Shown: positions 52,349-60,959, counted from the first letter of the stretch. The stretch: DNA of 64,000 nucleotides from KBS-96 sp964247975 (GCA_964247975.1 CAXTWH010000023.1:16843-80842), one strand, 5' to 3'. Numbers and translations are program-made. Notes: generated by a model from the sequence alone, not told the origin.

Positions 52349-54083
52349 AAGGAGAACTGCGCTGCTGGTAGGAGTCCTGATGCTTACCGCATGGGCCCGG
52401 GCTGCGTCAGATCCGGTAACCCGTTACCTCAATCATCGCTTCAACGCCGAATCCATCCAATTGAAAGAGGTTCAAGGTTTGGCGGAGCGCGTTCAGGATG
52501 GGAAACTGCATCTTCATTTACGGCAGTTTCTGGAACTGGTCCTGAAGAATTCGACCGATGTTCAAATCACCCGCCTCGATACATACACTGCTTTTAATCA
52601 GATCGGAGCGGCCAGAGCGTCGTTCGATCCCGTATTGCAAGCTCAATTCAACGCCTTGCGGTCCATATCGCCCTTATTTTTCCAATCAGGCGGCAGCACC
52701 CTGCCTTTGGGGGGAGCCAATGGAAACGGTAATTCTTCGGGAGGAGGAGGCAATACGGGCAGCGGTACGTCAACGGGAACCAACGGCATTATCAACCTGC
52801 CGCAAACCATTAACAGCCTGTCGCAAAACTCGCTCCTCACTTACAGCCAGTTGCTGCCCACAGGACAGACTCTCAATTCCAACTTCAGCGCGTTTCGGAG
52901 TTCAGGCGACAGCTACACTTCGCCTCTCCTATTCGGCAACCTGAATTTTGCGCTGACTCAGCCGTTGCTCCAGAACCGCACCAATTTGCAGTACCGTGGC
53001 CCTCTTACTGCCGCTAAAACACAGCTCCTCGTCGTGTCCGAACAAAGTGAAGCAACCATTGGCATCGCGGTCGCCACCGCCGCACGCCAGTATTGGGATG
53101 CAGTGCAAGCGCGTGACAATATCCACGTGCAACAAAGGACGCTGGACCTGGCGCGCAAATCCTATGACCGCGACAAACTGGCGTTGCAGCTCGGAGCCCT
53201 GGCCAAGCTCGACATCTTTCAATCTCAAACGCAAGTAGCGGAGCGGAACCGCGACCTCGTGCAAGCGCAATATAACTACAAGATTGCTCTCGATGGACTG
53301 CGAAGGCTGATCGGAGCGGATCTAACGGCGGAGTTGAGAAACACGGAAATCGTGCTGGAAGACGATGCCTCCGCCGTCCCTCCCAGATCCGCGGTGCTGC
53401 CTTTTGAAGAAGCGCTCACGAAAGCTTTGAAGGTGCGCCCGGAGGTAAAAGCGGCAGCACATCTGATCGCCATTGACAACCTGAACGCCAGAACAGCACG
53501 CGATGCCCTGCTGCCGCGGCTGGATCTCTCGATCCAGGGTGGATCAACCGGACCGGGGCTGAATCAGGTGAGTCCCGGGAGCGTTATCGGAGTGCCGTCG
53601 AACACGCCGTATCCGGGTATCGGCGATACGCTACGCCAAGTGCTGGCGTTCGACTTTCCCAGCTATGGCTTCGGCCTGCAGCTCACGTTCCCCTTCCGCA
53701 ACAGCACGGCCCAGGCAAATTTAGCGAATTCGCTGGTGAGCAAAGCTAAAAACGAATACGGCCAACGGCAGACACAGCAACAAATTACATTCGACGTCCG
53801 GCAAGCCATTAATTCAATTGAACTGGCCGATGCGTCGATGGGCGCAGCCACTGAAGCGCGCGACCTGGCCCAGAAGAACGTAACTGCCGAGCAACAAAAA
53901 TATGAACTGGGCTCCATCACTGCCTTTGAACTACTGGATTCCCAAACTCGCCTGGCCAGCGCGGAAAGTGCCGTGTTAAACGCCTATGTCACTTATCAGG
54001 AAGCTTATATCAACTACCAGCGCGCCACCTGGACATTACTGGATGGTTTAGGCATGGTAGTAGAAACCCCAAAAGTTAGATAA
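52341..54083 (+). CDS. TolC-family outer-membrane channel
   Basis: A 580-residue outer-membrane efflux protein. It has a signal peptide (RRTALLVGVLMLTAWARAA) and two OEP repeats (about 80-340 and 360-560), each with long Ala/Gln-rich helices (AATEARDLAQKNVTAEQQKYELGSITAFELLDSQTRLASAES). An unusual Gly/Ser/Asn/Thr-rich loop (GGANGNGNSSGGGG..., about residues 125-153) interrupts the first repeat and probably forms an exposed loop. Its start overlaps the permease stop by 8 bp. It is the last gene of the five-gene exporter operon. Confidence 0.93.
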   Translation: MNKRRTALLVGVLMLTAWARAASDPVTRYLNHRFNAESIQLKEVQGLAERVQDGKLHLHLRQFLELVLKNSTDVQITRLDTYTAFNQIGAARASFDPVLQAQFNALRSISPLFFQSGGSTLPLGGANGNGNSSGGGGNTGSGTSTGTNGIINLPQTINSLSQNSLLTYSQLLPTGQTLNSNFSAFRSSGDSYTSPLLFGNLNFALTQPLLQNRTNLQYRGPLTAAKTQLLVVSEQSEATIGIAVATAARQYWDAVQARDNIHVQQRTLDLARKSYDRDKLALQLGALAKLDIFQSQTQVAERNRDLVQAQYNYKIALDGLRRLIGADLTAELRNTEIVLEDDASAVPPRSAVLPFEEALTKALKVRPEVKAAAHLIAIDNLNARTARDALLPRLDLSIQGGSTGPGLNQVSPGSVIGVPSNTPYPGIGDTLRQVLAFDFPSYGFGLQLTFPFRNSTAQANLANSLVSKAKNEYGQRQTQQQITFDVRQAINSIELADASMGAATEARDLAQKNVTAEQQKYELGSITAFELLDSQTRLASAESAVLNAYVTYQEAYINYQRATWTLLDGLGMVVETPKVR

Positions 54084-54192
54084 AGCAAAGAGAGAGTGCC
54101 GCAGGTTTCATAACCAAAAACCGCGAATTTCTACTGAGTGATGGCTCGCAACCTGCGTAAGCGCGCTGCGATCATTTCCCTGGAAACAAGCA

Positions 54193-55299
54193 TTAAGGCA
54201 CGATCACCGCTTTTCCGGATTGATGATGCCGCACGGTATCAAGCGCGGCGTTTGCTTCTTCTAAAGGAAAGCGATGCGTCACCTGAGCGGCAAATTTATT
54301 TTTCCAGTCAGTGTCGTTCAGTAAGCGCAAGGCAAGGTCAAGATGGCGCGGCTCGAAAGCCCAGCTCCCTACCACGTTCAATTGTTTTCGGGTAATCGTG
54401 TGCGGATTCATGCTGACATTACCGGCATCGGCGTATTGACCCATGACCAGGTAAGTGCCGCCATCACGACATAGTTCAAATCCTTCCGGAACAACGGAAG
54501 GATGGCCTACCGCTTCAATAACGATATCCGCGCCGTAAAGTCCAACTTTGTCGAGCACTGCCTGGCGGCGCAGGTTCGGGTCAGGAAGCTCTTCAATGGA
54601 GACGGTGGCATCGGCTCCAAACTCACGAGCCAATTGAAGGCGATGATCCGGCGCGCCGATCACAATCACTTGGGCTGCGCCGGATTGCCGCGCTAAGGCA
54701 AGCGAGGCCAATCCTACCGGCCCTGCGCCTTGAATAATCACGATGTCGCCCCAATGAATGGGCGCCCGTTCGATGCCGTGTATGGCGGTAGTTAATGCGC
54801 AGCCTGCGCCGACCACGGCTTCAGTAGGGAGTTCATCAGGGAGACGGAAAATAGAGGTTCCGGCCCGCAGCAGGATGAACTCGGCATAGCCGCCGCGCAG
54901 ATGCGGCATAACATCAGCAGAATAAGAAATGCCGTAAGCTTTGCGATGCAGGCAGCGCGTGGGCTGGCGCTTGATCCGGCAGTAATAACACTCACCGCAA
55001 ACAATCGAACTGGCCCAGGTGATGCGATCACCCACTGATAAGGGCTGCCCTCGCCAGTCTTTGGTCAATCCCTCGCCTAACAATTCAATGCGGCCTACGG
55101 TTTCATGGCCGAGAATCACCGGCAAAGGGATGGGAAGCTCGCCGCGCCATAAGTGAACGTCGGTGCCGCAGATGCCGGCCATTTCCACGCGCACCAAGGC
55201 TTCACCCGGTCCTATTTCGTTCGGAACAGGAAATTGCCGGTGTTCAAGCGGCTGCCGGTAACTTGTGAGAACAGCAGCGGCGGAGGTTTGCGCAGGCAT
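54193..55299 (-). CDS. Zinc-binding medium-chain alcohol dehydrogenase
   Basis: An MDR-family dehydrogenase of about 368 residues. I chose the ATG at 55299, which has GGGA 6 nt upstream; a longer frame to 55392 overlaps the divergent gene. Catalytic zinc: MAGICGTDVHLWRG with GHETVG; structural zinc: CGECYYCRIKRQPTRC; Rossmann motif GAGPVGLASLAL. It oxidises an alcohol or polyol with NAD(P)+; the substrate is unknown. It is divergent from an exported sugar-acid dehydratase, so it may act on a polyol or sugar in the same catabolic route. The shared upstream region is about 80 bp. Confidence 0.92.
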   Translation of the reverse strand: MPAQTSAAAVLTSYRQPLEHRQFPVPNEIGPGEALVRVEMAGICGTDVHLWRGELPIPLPVILGHETVGRIELLGEGLTKDWRGQPLSVGDRITWASSIVCGECYYCRIKRQPTRCLHRKAYGISYSADVMPHLRGGYAEFILLRAGTSIFRLPDELPTEAVVGAGCALTTAIHGIERAPIHWGDIVIIQGAGPVGLASLALARQSGAAQVIVIGAPDHRLQLAREFGADATVSIEELPDPNLRRQAVLDKVGLYGADIVIEAVGHPSVVPEGFELCRDGGTYLVMGQYADAGNVSMNPHTITRKQLNVVGSWAFEPRHLDLALRLLNDTDWKNKFAAQVTHRFPLEEANAALDTVRHHQSGKAVIVP

Positions 55300-55378
55300 G
55301 GGTTGTCCCATACAGGATATACGCTGCGGGAGGGTGTGATAGGCTTGAACGCGTTTCGAATGATTGGAGCCACCGCTT

Positions 55379-56644
55379 ATGAATCGAATCACGCGCAGGT
55401 TTTTGCTGAAACATTCCTTTCTGCCGGCAGCCGGAGTTTTTGCTTCTTCGCTGTCGGCCGCGGTTCAAGAGAACAGTTCGCCTTATCGACGGCCTAAGCT
55501 CAAGATCACTGACGTCCGTACTGCGGAAGTGATGGTGCATGGGCACCAAACCCATGTGCGTGTTTATACCGATCAGGGGCTGATCGGGCACGGCGAAGCG
55601 ACGGATGCAGCAGTAGGAACAGCGCCGCTGATCCGAAATTTTCGACGCCTGATGATCGGGCAGGACCCGTTGAACGTGGACGCGCTTTGGGAAAAGGTGA
55701 GAACCGCAGGCATTTTTGCCGGAGCGCAGGGTGGTCAGTATGTAACTGCCTTAACTGGCCTGGAAACGGCTTTGTGGGACTTGACCGGCAAGGCTCTTGG
55801 CTTGCCGGTTTATCAGTTATTGGGCGGCAAGTTCCGAGACCGTGTGCGGATGTACTGCGATTCCGATATGGAAGATCCGCTGGGAGCGGAAGCAGAAAGA
55901 AAAATTGCCTGGATCAAATCCAATGGTTTTACGGCCATGAAAATTGACATTGATGAAGCGCACGACCCGGCGCGGTTCGATGCCGTGAACTGGACGGCCA
56001 GCAATGGCGAAATTGACCGCATGGTGAGCTGGGTGCGGCACACCCGCGAATCGATTCCGAAAGAAATGGATTTGGCGGTGGATATGCATGGCCGCTATGA
56101 CGCCACTACCGGCAAGCGCGTGGCGAGCGCCGTTGAACCGTACCGCCTTCTGTGGCTGGAAGAACCGGTGCCGGCTGAAGATATTGATGCGATGGTGGAC
56201 ATCCGGCATTCCACCAAAACACCGATCTGCTGCGGTGAAAACCTTTATATGCGGTGGGGGTTCCGGGAGTTGCTGGACAAGCAAGGAGCCGATATCATCA
56301 TGCCTGACATTCAAAAAGTCGGCGGCTTGTCGGAAGCGCGAAAAGTGGCGAACCTGGCGCAGACTTATTACGTGCCGTTTGCGCCGCATTGCGTGGTGTC
56401 GCCCATCGGTACGATGGCCTCCGCTCATGTCTGCGCTTCAGTTCCCAATTTTCTGGTTTGTGAATGGCACTGGATCAATCATCTGGATCTTTGGAAAGAT
56501 TTCGTGAAGGAAGGTGAAATTATCCATCAAGGGCATGTGACGGTGACGGATCGTCCTGGTATTGGGGTTGAGATGAACGAGGAAGCAGCCAAGAAGGTTC
56601 AGGTTCCCGGCACGTCTTGGTTTGAACCGTCCGCTAACTCTTAA
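55379..56644 (+). CDS. Tat-exported enolase-superfamily sugar-acid dehydratase (mandelate-racemase-like)
   Basis: A 421-residue enzyme. The N-terminus (NRITRRFLLKHSFLPAAGVFASS) is a twin-arginine signal, so it is secreted folded. The enolase fold follows with VYTDQGLIGHGEATDA, ALTGLETALWDLTGKALG and LLGGKFRDRVRMY, then Lys188/Asp190 (MKIDID), Asp235-His237 (DMHGR), Glu261 (LEEP), Glu287 (GEN), Asp310 (MPDIQ), His337 (PHC) and Glu362 (CEWHW). The pattern fits acid-sugar dehydratases such as galactonate or gluconate dehydratase; the exact substrate is open. I took the ATG at 55379, in front of the Tat motif, rather than 55364. The next gene, 23 bp downstream, is also exported. Confidence 0.9.
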   Translation: MNRITRRFLLKHSFLPAAGVFASSLSAAVQENSSPYRRPKLKITDVRTAEVMVHGHQTHVRVYTDQGLIGHGEATDAAVGTAPLIRNFRRLMIGQDPLNVDALWEKVRTAGIFAGAQGGQYVTALTGLETALWDLTGKALGLPVYQLLGGKFRDRVRMYCDSDMEDPLGAEAERKIAWIKSNGFTAMKIDIDEAHDPARFDAVNWTASNGEIDRMVSWVRHTRESIPKEMDLAVDMHGRYDATTGKRVASAVEPYRLLWLEEPVPAEDIDAMVDIRHSTKTPICCGENLYMRWGFRELLDKQGADIIMPDIQKVGGLSEARKVANLAQTYYVPFAPHCVVSPIGTMASAHVCASVPNFLVCEWHWINHLDLWKDFVKEGEIIHQGHVTVTDRPGIGVEMNEEAAKKVQVPGTSWFEPSANS

Positions 56645-56667
56645 ACAAAAGGGAATCGCTTGCCATT

Positions 56668-57636
56668 ATGATCATCAGTCGAATCTTCCCCAAAACTATT
56701 TTCTATGCTGTGGCGTTAATTGTTCTTCCTTTGCAAAACTTCGCTCAGGAAGGTTTTTTCACCAAAGAGGATGTTGTTAAATACACGCCGCAATGGAAGG
56801 GTGAGCGTTTTGCCGATGGCAGGCCCAAGGTGCCGGATGGCATTCTCGACCGCATGAAAGGCGTGACGCTGGAAGAAGCCTGGGCAGTGCTGCGCGACGC
56901 CGGTTTTAACCATCAGTATGAAGATGGCTGGTTGAGCATTCATCCCGATAAGGTTCTAGTGGGCCGCGCGTTAACGGCGCAGTGGATGCCGGGCCGCCCT
57001 GACGTGCAGAAAGTGATTGAAGAGAACCAAAGCGGAAAGCGCATCGGATCGCAGAACGCGTGGCCGGTGGACATGCTGCAAATGCGCGATGTTTATGTCT
57101 GCGATCACTTTGAATTAAAACAGGACGGGCCTTCGATCGGTGATAACGTCGGCAATGCGATCTATGCCAGAAGCGGCAACGGCATTGTTTACAACGGCGC
57201 GGTGCGCGATATCGAAGGCTTGAACGAATTGCCGAATTTTGTTTCGTTTGTGCGCTTTTATGATCCTTCGCATCACTTCGGGTCGTTCAACTCCGGCGCA
57301 AAACTGAATTCCACGATGGTCAGCATCAATGGTCCAACCCGCATCGGTCATGCGTTGGCGATGCCGGGCGATGTGGTTCTGGGCAAGGATGGCGGCGTAA
57401 TTTTTATTCCTCCGCAGTTTGCGGAAAAGGTTGTGAAAACATCGGAAATTACTCACCTGCGCGATACTTTCGGACATCAGCGACTGCGGGAAAAGAAGTA
57501 CACTGCCGGGCAGATTGACGCTGCCTGGTCAGAACCGATTGAACAGGATTTCACGCAATGGCTGAAAGATAATAAAGAGCATCTGCCGGTGGGCAAAGAG
57601 CAGGTGGACGAGATTATCAGGGAGCGGGCGAAGTAG
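56668..57636 (+). CDS. Exported RraA / 4-hydroxy-4-methyl-2-oxoglutarate aldolase-like protein
   Basis: A 322-residue protein with a Sec signal peptide (KTIFYAVALIVLPLQNFAQ). The body is an RraA-fold: LVGRALTAQWMPGR, DVYVCDHF, then the hallmark GNAIYARSGNGIVYNGAVRDIEGL (G-x-G-x-V-x-x-G-x-x-R-D) and VSINGPTRIGHALAMPGDVVLGKDGGVIFIPPQ. Some RraA-fold proteins are class II aldolases that cleave 2-oxo acids; others regulate RNase E. An exported version cannot regulate RNase E, so lyase activity on 2-oxo sugar acids is more likely. The neighbouring exported dehydratase would make exactly such compounds. A C-terminal extension of about 70 residues (YTAGQIDAAWSEPIEQDF...) is additional to the core. 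Confidence 0.88.
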   Translation: MIISRIFPKTIFYAVALIVLPLQNFAQEGFFTKEDVVKYTPQWKGERFADGRPKVPDGILDRMKGVTLEEAWAVLRDAGFNHQYEDGWLSIHPDKVLVGRALTAQWMPGRPDVQKVIEENQSGKRIGSQNAWPVDMLQMRDVYVCDHFELKQDGPSIGDNVGNAIYARSGNGIVYNGAVRDIEGLNELPNFVSFVRFYDPSHHFGSFNSGAKLNSTMVSINGPTRIGHALAMPGDVVLGKDGGVIFIPPQFAEKVVKTSEITHLRDTFGHQRLREKKYTAGQIDAAWSEPIEQDFTQWLKDNKEHLPVGKEQVDEIIRERAK

Positions 57637-57660
57637 AAAAGCCTGGTTTGGTGCCAGGCG

Positions 57661-57957
57661 TTACTGTGCAGCATCGATAAACGAAAAATCTTCCGCGGAT
57701 TGCCGGGCTAAGTTTGCATTGGCTGTGTAGCCTTCCTCTAAAAGTTGTTCCAAGTTTTCCTGTTTTCTCTGTTCTAAAAACGATTCGATAGCCGACTGGA
57801 TGAATTCGTTATGGGTTGTGTGAAGCTCATCAATGATCATTGCTGTTTCTTGATAAAGCGAAAGGGGAAACTGCACCACTATTCGCTTTGTGGATGACCT
57901 TGGGGCGGTTCCCGGCAACACAGAGATGCGGTGTCTTCTTTTTGCTTTTGTACTCAT
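57661..57957 (-). CDS. Ribbon-helix-helix (RHH/CopG-type) regulator, orphan antitoxin-like
   Basis: A 98-residue protein. The N-terminus is basic (STKAKRRHRISV); then a ribbon strand KRIVVQFPLSLYQETAMIIDEL and helices THNEFIQSAIESFLEQRKQENL form an RHH DNA-binding fold. The tail LEEGYTANANLARQSAEDFSFID resembles the toxin-binding tail of MazE/ParD-like antitoxins. No toxin is adjacent on the same strand. Palindromes in the 217-bp gap upstream (57963, 57996, 58108) are likely binding sites, and that gap also drives the divergent unknown operon. It could therefore control itself and the unknown pair. Confidence 0.8.
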   Translation of the reverse strand: MSTKAKRRHRISVLPGTAPRSSTKRIVVQFPLSLYQETAMIIDELHTTHNEFIQSAIESFLEQRKQENLEQLLEEGYTANANLARQSAEDFSFIDAAQ

Positions 57958-57962
57958 TCTTA

Positions 57963-57975
57963 ACCTACTGTAGGT
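57963..57975. promoter_or_regulatory. Short palindrome next to the RHH gene start
   Basis: ACCTAC T GTAGGT, perfect 6-bp arms, 5 bp upstream of the RHH start codon; a likely autoregulatory site. Confidence 0.45.
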
Positions 57976-57995
57976 AAATGAAAATATGTGCTACG

Positions 57996-58017
57996 TGGTA
58001 CACAAAACCATGTACCA
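57996..58017. promoter_or_regulatory. Inverted repeat with GTAC cores
   Basis: TGGTACA and TGTACCA, perfect 7-bp arms with an 8-bp spacer, in the divergent intergenic region. RHH dimers commonly bind pairs of such half sites. Confidence 0.5.
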
Positions 58018-58107
58018 TGCGAGTGCATTTTCTTATTTAGCTGATTTTATACTTGTTGGAGTACAAGCGGAGCTTAGAAAAATTATTGTTTTCCGCCGCA
58101 GCAATTG

Positions 58108-58120
58108 GGTACTGAGTACC
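58108..58120. promoter_or_regulatory. Palindrome with GTAC cores
   Basis: GGTACT G AGTACC, perfect 6-bp arms, about 55 bp before the unknown operon. It shares GTACC with the repeat at 57996, so the same protein may bind both. Confidence 0.45.
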
Positions 58121-58174
58121 GGCACTCCTTAGTTTCTTCATTAGCCGTGATAAACTCAGAAACTCAAAATCTCG

Positions 58175-58501
58175 ATGCATACCGTCACAATACCTGTTTC
58201 CGTTCTAATTCAATCTGTTATTTTCTGTGTCCTAGCTGGAATTCTTGTGTGGCTGCTCCGTTCTCCAAAAAGTCGAACAGAGCAAGGGCCTAAACGTCAG
58301 ATTTTTGATGGAGTAATAAACAGTCCAACTCAATTAGATGTGCGGGAAAAAGCCCGCAGAGTTGACCTTGAGTGCCAAGATGGCTCGCTGATCTCAATCG
58401 AAAGCATCAGTAAGTCGTGGCTGAAACCGGAAATCTGGAAAAGACCAGAATCTATTAAAAATTCCGAACCGGCATTAAGGCCAGTAAAGGATCTAGTTTA
58501 A
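58175..58501 (+). CDS. Small single-pass membrane protein of unknown function
   Basis: A 108-residue protein with one N-terminal transmembrane helix (about 7-29, PVSVLIQSVIFCVLAGILVWLL) and a soluble tail rich in charged residues (ARRVDLECQDGSLISIESISKSWLKPEIW). I recognise no family. The stop is 3 bp before the TTG start of the next gene, so the two are co-transcribed. Codon use and A/T content look higher in AT than the surrounding core genes, which suggests transfer. A role as membrane anchor or partner of the coiled-coil protein is plausible but unproven. Confidence 0.6.
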   Translation: MHTVTIPVSVLIQSVIFCVLAGILVWLLRSPKSRTEQGPKRQIFDGVINSPTQLDVREKARRVDLECQDGSLISIESISKSWLKPEIWKRPESIKNSEPALRPVKDLV

Positions 58502-58504
58502 GAT

Positions 58505-59470
58505 TTGGTAAAGTTTGGTCTCATTGATAAGTTTGCAAATGGTCTTTACCGAGTGGCTATCCCTGCCGGTGGATCTCTGATGCGGGCGGCGGCTGGAAAT
58601 GGCTTTAGAGGACTCGTTGTAAATGGTAAACACCGGATTATGGGCCAGGCTCTCCTAACAAATGTGGGCGCGTCCTTTACTCCTGTTATAGTCTGGCAAG
58701 TGGCAGCAATTTTGACTACTCAGCATTACCTCGCAGAAATATCTCTGCGCCTCAAAGAAATTCAAAAGGGTGTACAAGAAATCCAGAACTGGCTCCGCAA
58801 TGAAAGGATTGCTTCGTTGCAAGCCAATGCGAAACTACTCAAGGAAGTAGAGATAGGTTTGGCCAGCGACAAAGGTTTTCTGGCCAAAAATCCTCACTAT
58901 CGGAATGCGCTACTTGAAATTGACCGCGAGTGCAGCAAAATTGCTAGTGCTTGTGTGCTTGATATCCAGGGCCATATTGCTAAAATGCAGGAGAGCAAAG
59001 AGGACTTCACGGGATGGTTTAATGCTGATGGCAAATCGCTCGAGGACCTACTTCCTAAAATGTCCACCGCTGTTGAGATAGCAGCTTTTGCTTTGACTAT
59101 AAGGACTCTCAACACTGGCCTTCTTTACTCATTGGTGAATGATCTCGAAGTTTCTAAGTACCGGGCGGGCGATATGGCAGAGGTCCACTCCAAGATTGTG
59201 AAAAGTGTGGATCTCTTCCGAAAGGAGGCGAATAAGCGCATTGATGCATTAAACGAGACGTTTAGCTTTCAAGAAACTGTAGATGCAAAGAAAGCTGATT
59301 TTCGGCAAAAATTAGATCAGGAACTATCCCACCCTGAACTGCAGCTGAGAACTGTAAGGAACACGATGAAATCCTGTGATTATGCTTTCAATAATATTAC
59401 TTCGATGCTAAACCGTCCTTTAACGGTGGATGTTGAATTCGTGAATGGCGAAGCCATCTGTCGAATGTGA
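58505..59470 (+). CDS. Helical coiled-coil protein of unknown function
   Basis: A 321-residue protein that I do not recognise. It starts with TTG 3 bp after the upstream stop. Residues about 45-70 hold a hydrophobic stretch (ALLTNVGASFTPVIVWQVAAILT) that might insert in a membrane. Residues 75-125 are a strong coiled coil (AEISLRLKEIQKGVQEIQNWLRNERIASLQ), and more amphipathic helices follow (VHSKIVKSVDLFRKEANKRIDALNE). It has no nucleotide-binding, nuclease or protease motif. The module TM/hydrophobic segment plus coiled coil, next to a small membrane protein and a divergent RHH regulator, is reminiscent of accessory or defence loci, but function is unknown. Confidence 0.65.
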   Translation: MVKFGLIDKFANGLYRVAIPAGGSLMRAAAGNGFRGLVVNGKHRIMGQALLTNVGASFTPVIVWQVAAILTTQHYLAEISLRLKEIQKGVQEIQNWLRNERIASLQANAKLLKEVEIGLASDKGFLAKNPHYRNALLEIDRECSKIASACVLDIQGHIAKMQESKEDFTGWFNADGKSLEDLLPKMSTAVEIAAFALTIRTLNTGLLYSLVNDLEVSKYRAGDMAEVHSKIVKSVDLFRKEANKRIDALNETFSFQETVDAKKADFRQKLDQELSHPELQLRTVRNTMKSCDYAFNNITSMLNRPLTVDVEFVNGEAICRM

Positions 59471-59491
59471 TCCGAGAACGCCCTGAGTAGA

Positions 59492-59577
59492 CCACTCCAC
59501 CTACAATCCCAAAATTTAGCTGCTATCTAACAAAACCATCGACCTCAGAAAAATTGTGGCCAAACTGCCCCATCTCT
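59492..59577 (+). repeat. Left copy of an imperfect ~85-bp direct repeat
   Basis: Matches 60960-61046 with a 21-bp identical core at 59523-59543 and scattered changes elsewhere. It includes a copy of the downstream gene's start region (GTG GCC AAA CTG CCC) but runs into TAA after seven codons. Together with the right copy it brackets the broken ATPase gene. Confidence 0.85.
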
Positions 59578-59635
59578 AAAAACCTTAATTGTTTTGCTGC
59601 GCCGCTCGCATTAGCATCGCCTGTAAATTCTAGAA

Positions 59636-60829
59636 TCATTCGCTTTTCCATTCTGAGCCGGGCATAATACGTTTCATAAATTCATCAAACAAAGGCACGG
59701 TAAAAGCGGTATCTCCGTGGCTCGGACTCCAAACCATTCCTTTGTTAATAAGGCTTTGACGGATGGGTCCCAGAGACTTAACATCCTTTCCTTGTATTTG
59801 CGCAATGTCTCCAGAGCGATGAGGGCCGGGACCAAGTTCTGCCATCGCGCGCAAATACTTTTTTTCGGTGGGCGTGAGCCGATCAAAGCGCACCCGAAAG
59901 AAACTCTCATCCAGTGCTGCAACTGCTTCGATCGAAGCGGCCTGAACATCGCTCACTGTGATTGGACTTCGATCAGCAACATCCCAGGCGTGTTTTCCCC
60001 ATTCTTGTAGAAAGTATGGGTAGCCTCGTGTGGCTGAAACAATTTAAGCCACGGCTTACGGCGTGAAATCGACACCCTCGTTGTGAGCGGGTTTAACGAT
60101 AGCCAGTTCCGCTTCAGCAGGAGCTAAGGCTCCGATCATAGGATAGTTAAACAGCCTTTCGGCATACGATTTGGCGTTTCCCGCAAGACCTCTCAATTGA
60201 GGCAAGCCAGCTCCAACAACGGTCAACGGAAGCTTGCTTTGTGCGCAGCGGTGGAGCGCAGAAATCAGAGCGGCAAACTGATCATTGTCGAGATATTGGA
60301 GCTCGTCGATGAAGAGAACAACTGCTGTTTTTGCATTTCGGGCGGCTTGACCGACTTCCTCCAACAGCGTAGTTAAGTCCATTTCAAGGTTGCCGTTATC
60401 AGCAAGTCCCGGTTCCGGTTCAAGGTCCAAGCCAACTTCGATATCGCTGTACTTGAACTTGAGCGACTTTGCAAATCCTGCCAAAGCTCGAAGTCCGCGT
60501 TGGGCCAGATTTTTTGCTGCTTCAGTCCGACTTAGCCGCAGCAGCACCAACCGGAGTTGTGGGGCCAGCAATGCTGGTAAAGAGTGGTTTTCTGGAGCTT
60601 CTATGCGCAGTGTATACGCGCCAGATTCCTCCGCATCGGTTCGCATACGCTCAAGGAGCACGGTTTTTCCCACTCCGCGCAACCCGACCATAAGAACGCT
60701 TTTCGCTGTGTTTCCACGGCGAATGCGTGCAATTGCAACTCTTACCTGTTCACGAAGCCGGTCTCGCCCGGCCAGTTCGGGAGGCGGACTACCAGCACCA
60801 GGAGAATAGGGATTGATTATGGGATCCAC
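59636..60829 (-). pseudogene. AAA ATPase gene inactivated by two in-frame nonsense codons
   Basis: One continuous frame of about 398 codons interrupted by TAA at 60056-60058 and again at 60044-60046. The first part (from the ATG at 60829) has a P-loop MVGLRGVGKTVLLE, Walker B AVVLFIDELQYLDNDQ and sensor VVGAGLPQLRGLAG, as in archaeal-type/Orc1-like AAA ATPases. Between and after the stops the same frame reads VSATRGYPYFLQEWGKHAWDVAD, then SDVQAASIEAVAALDESFFRVR and a winged-helix-like end ending PGSEWKSE. Each TAA is one substitution away from a normal codon (GAA and CAA). The coding character is intact elsewhere, so the loss is recent. A truncated ATPase domain (257 residues) could still be made. 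Confidence 0.85.
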
Positions 60830-60959
60830 GAGTGAACCGAAAGTAGAAAGTCTAAGAAGTTTAGTGTGTTTATGTTTTTAACATAATATCACTAATTTAC
60901 TTAGAAATCGGGAATGGCTTGCTCGTGCGCTTTTCTTCTTCCAGGGGCAAACTACTCTG

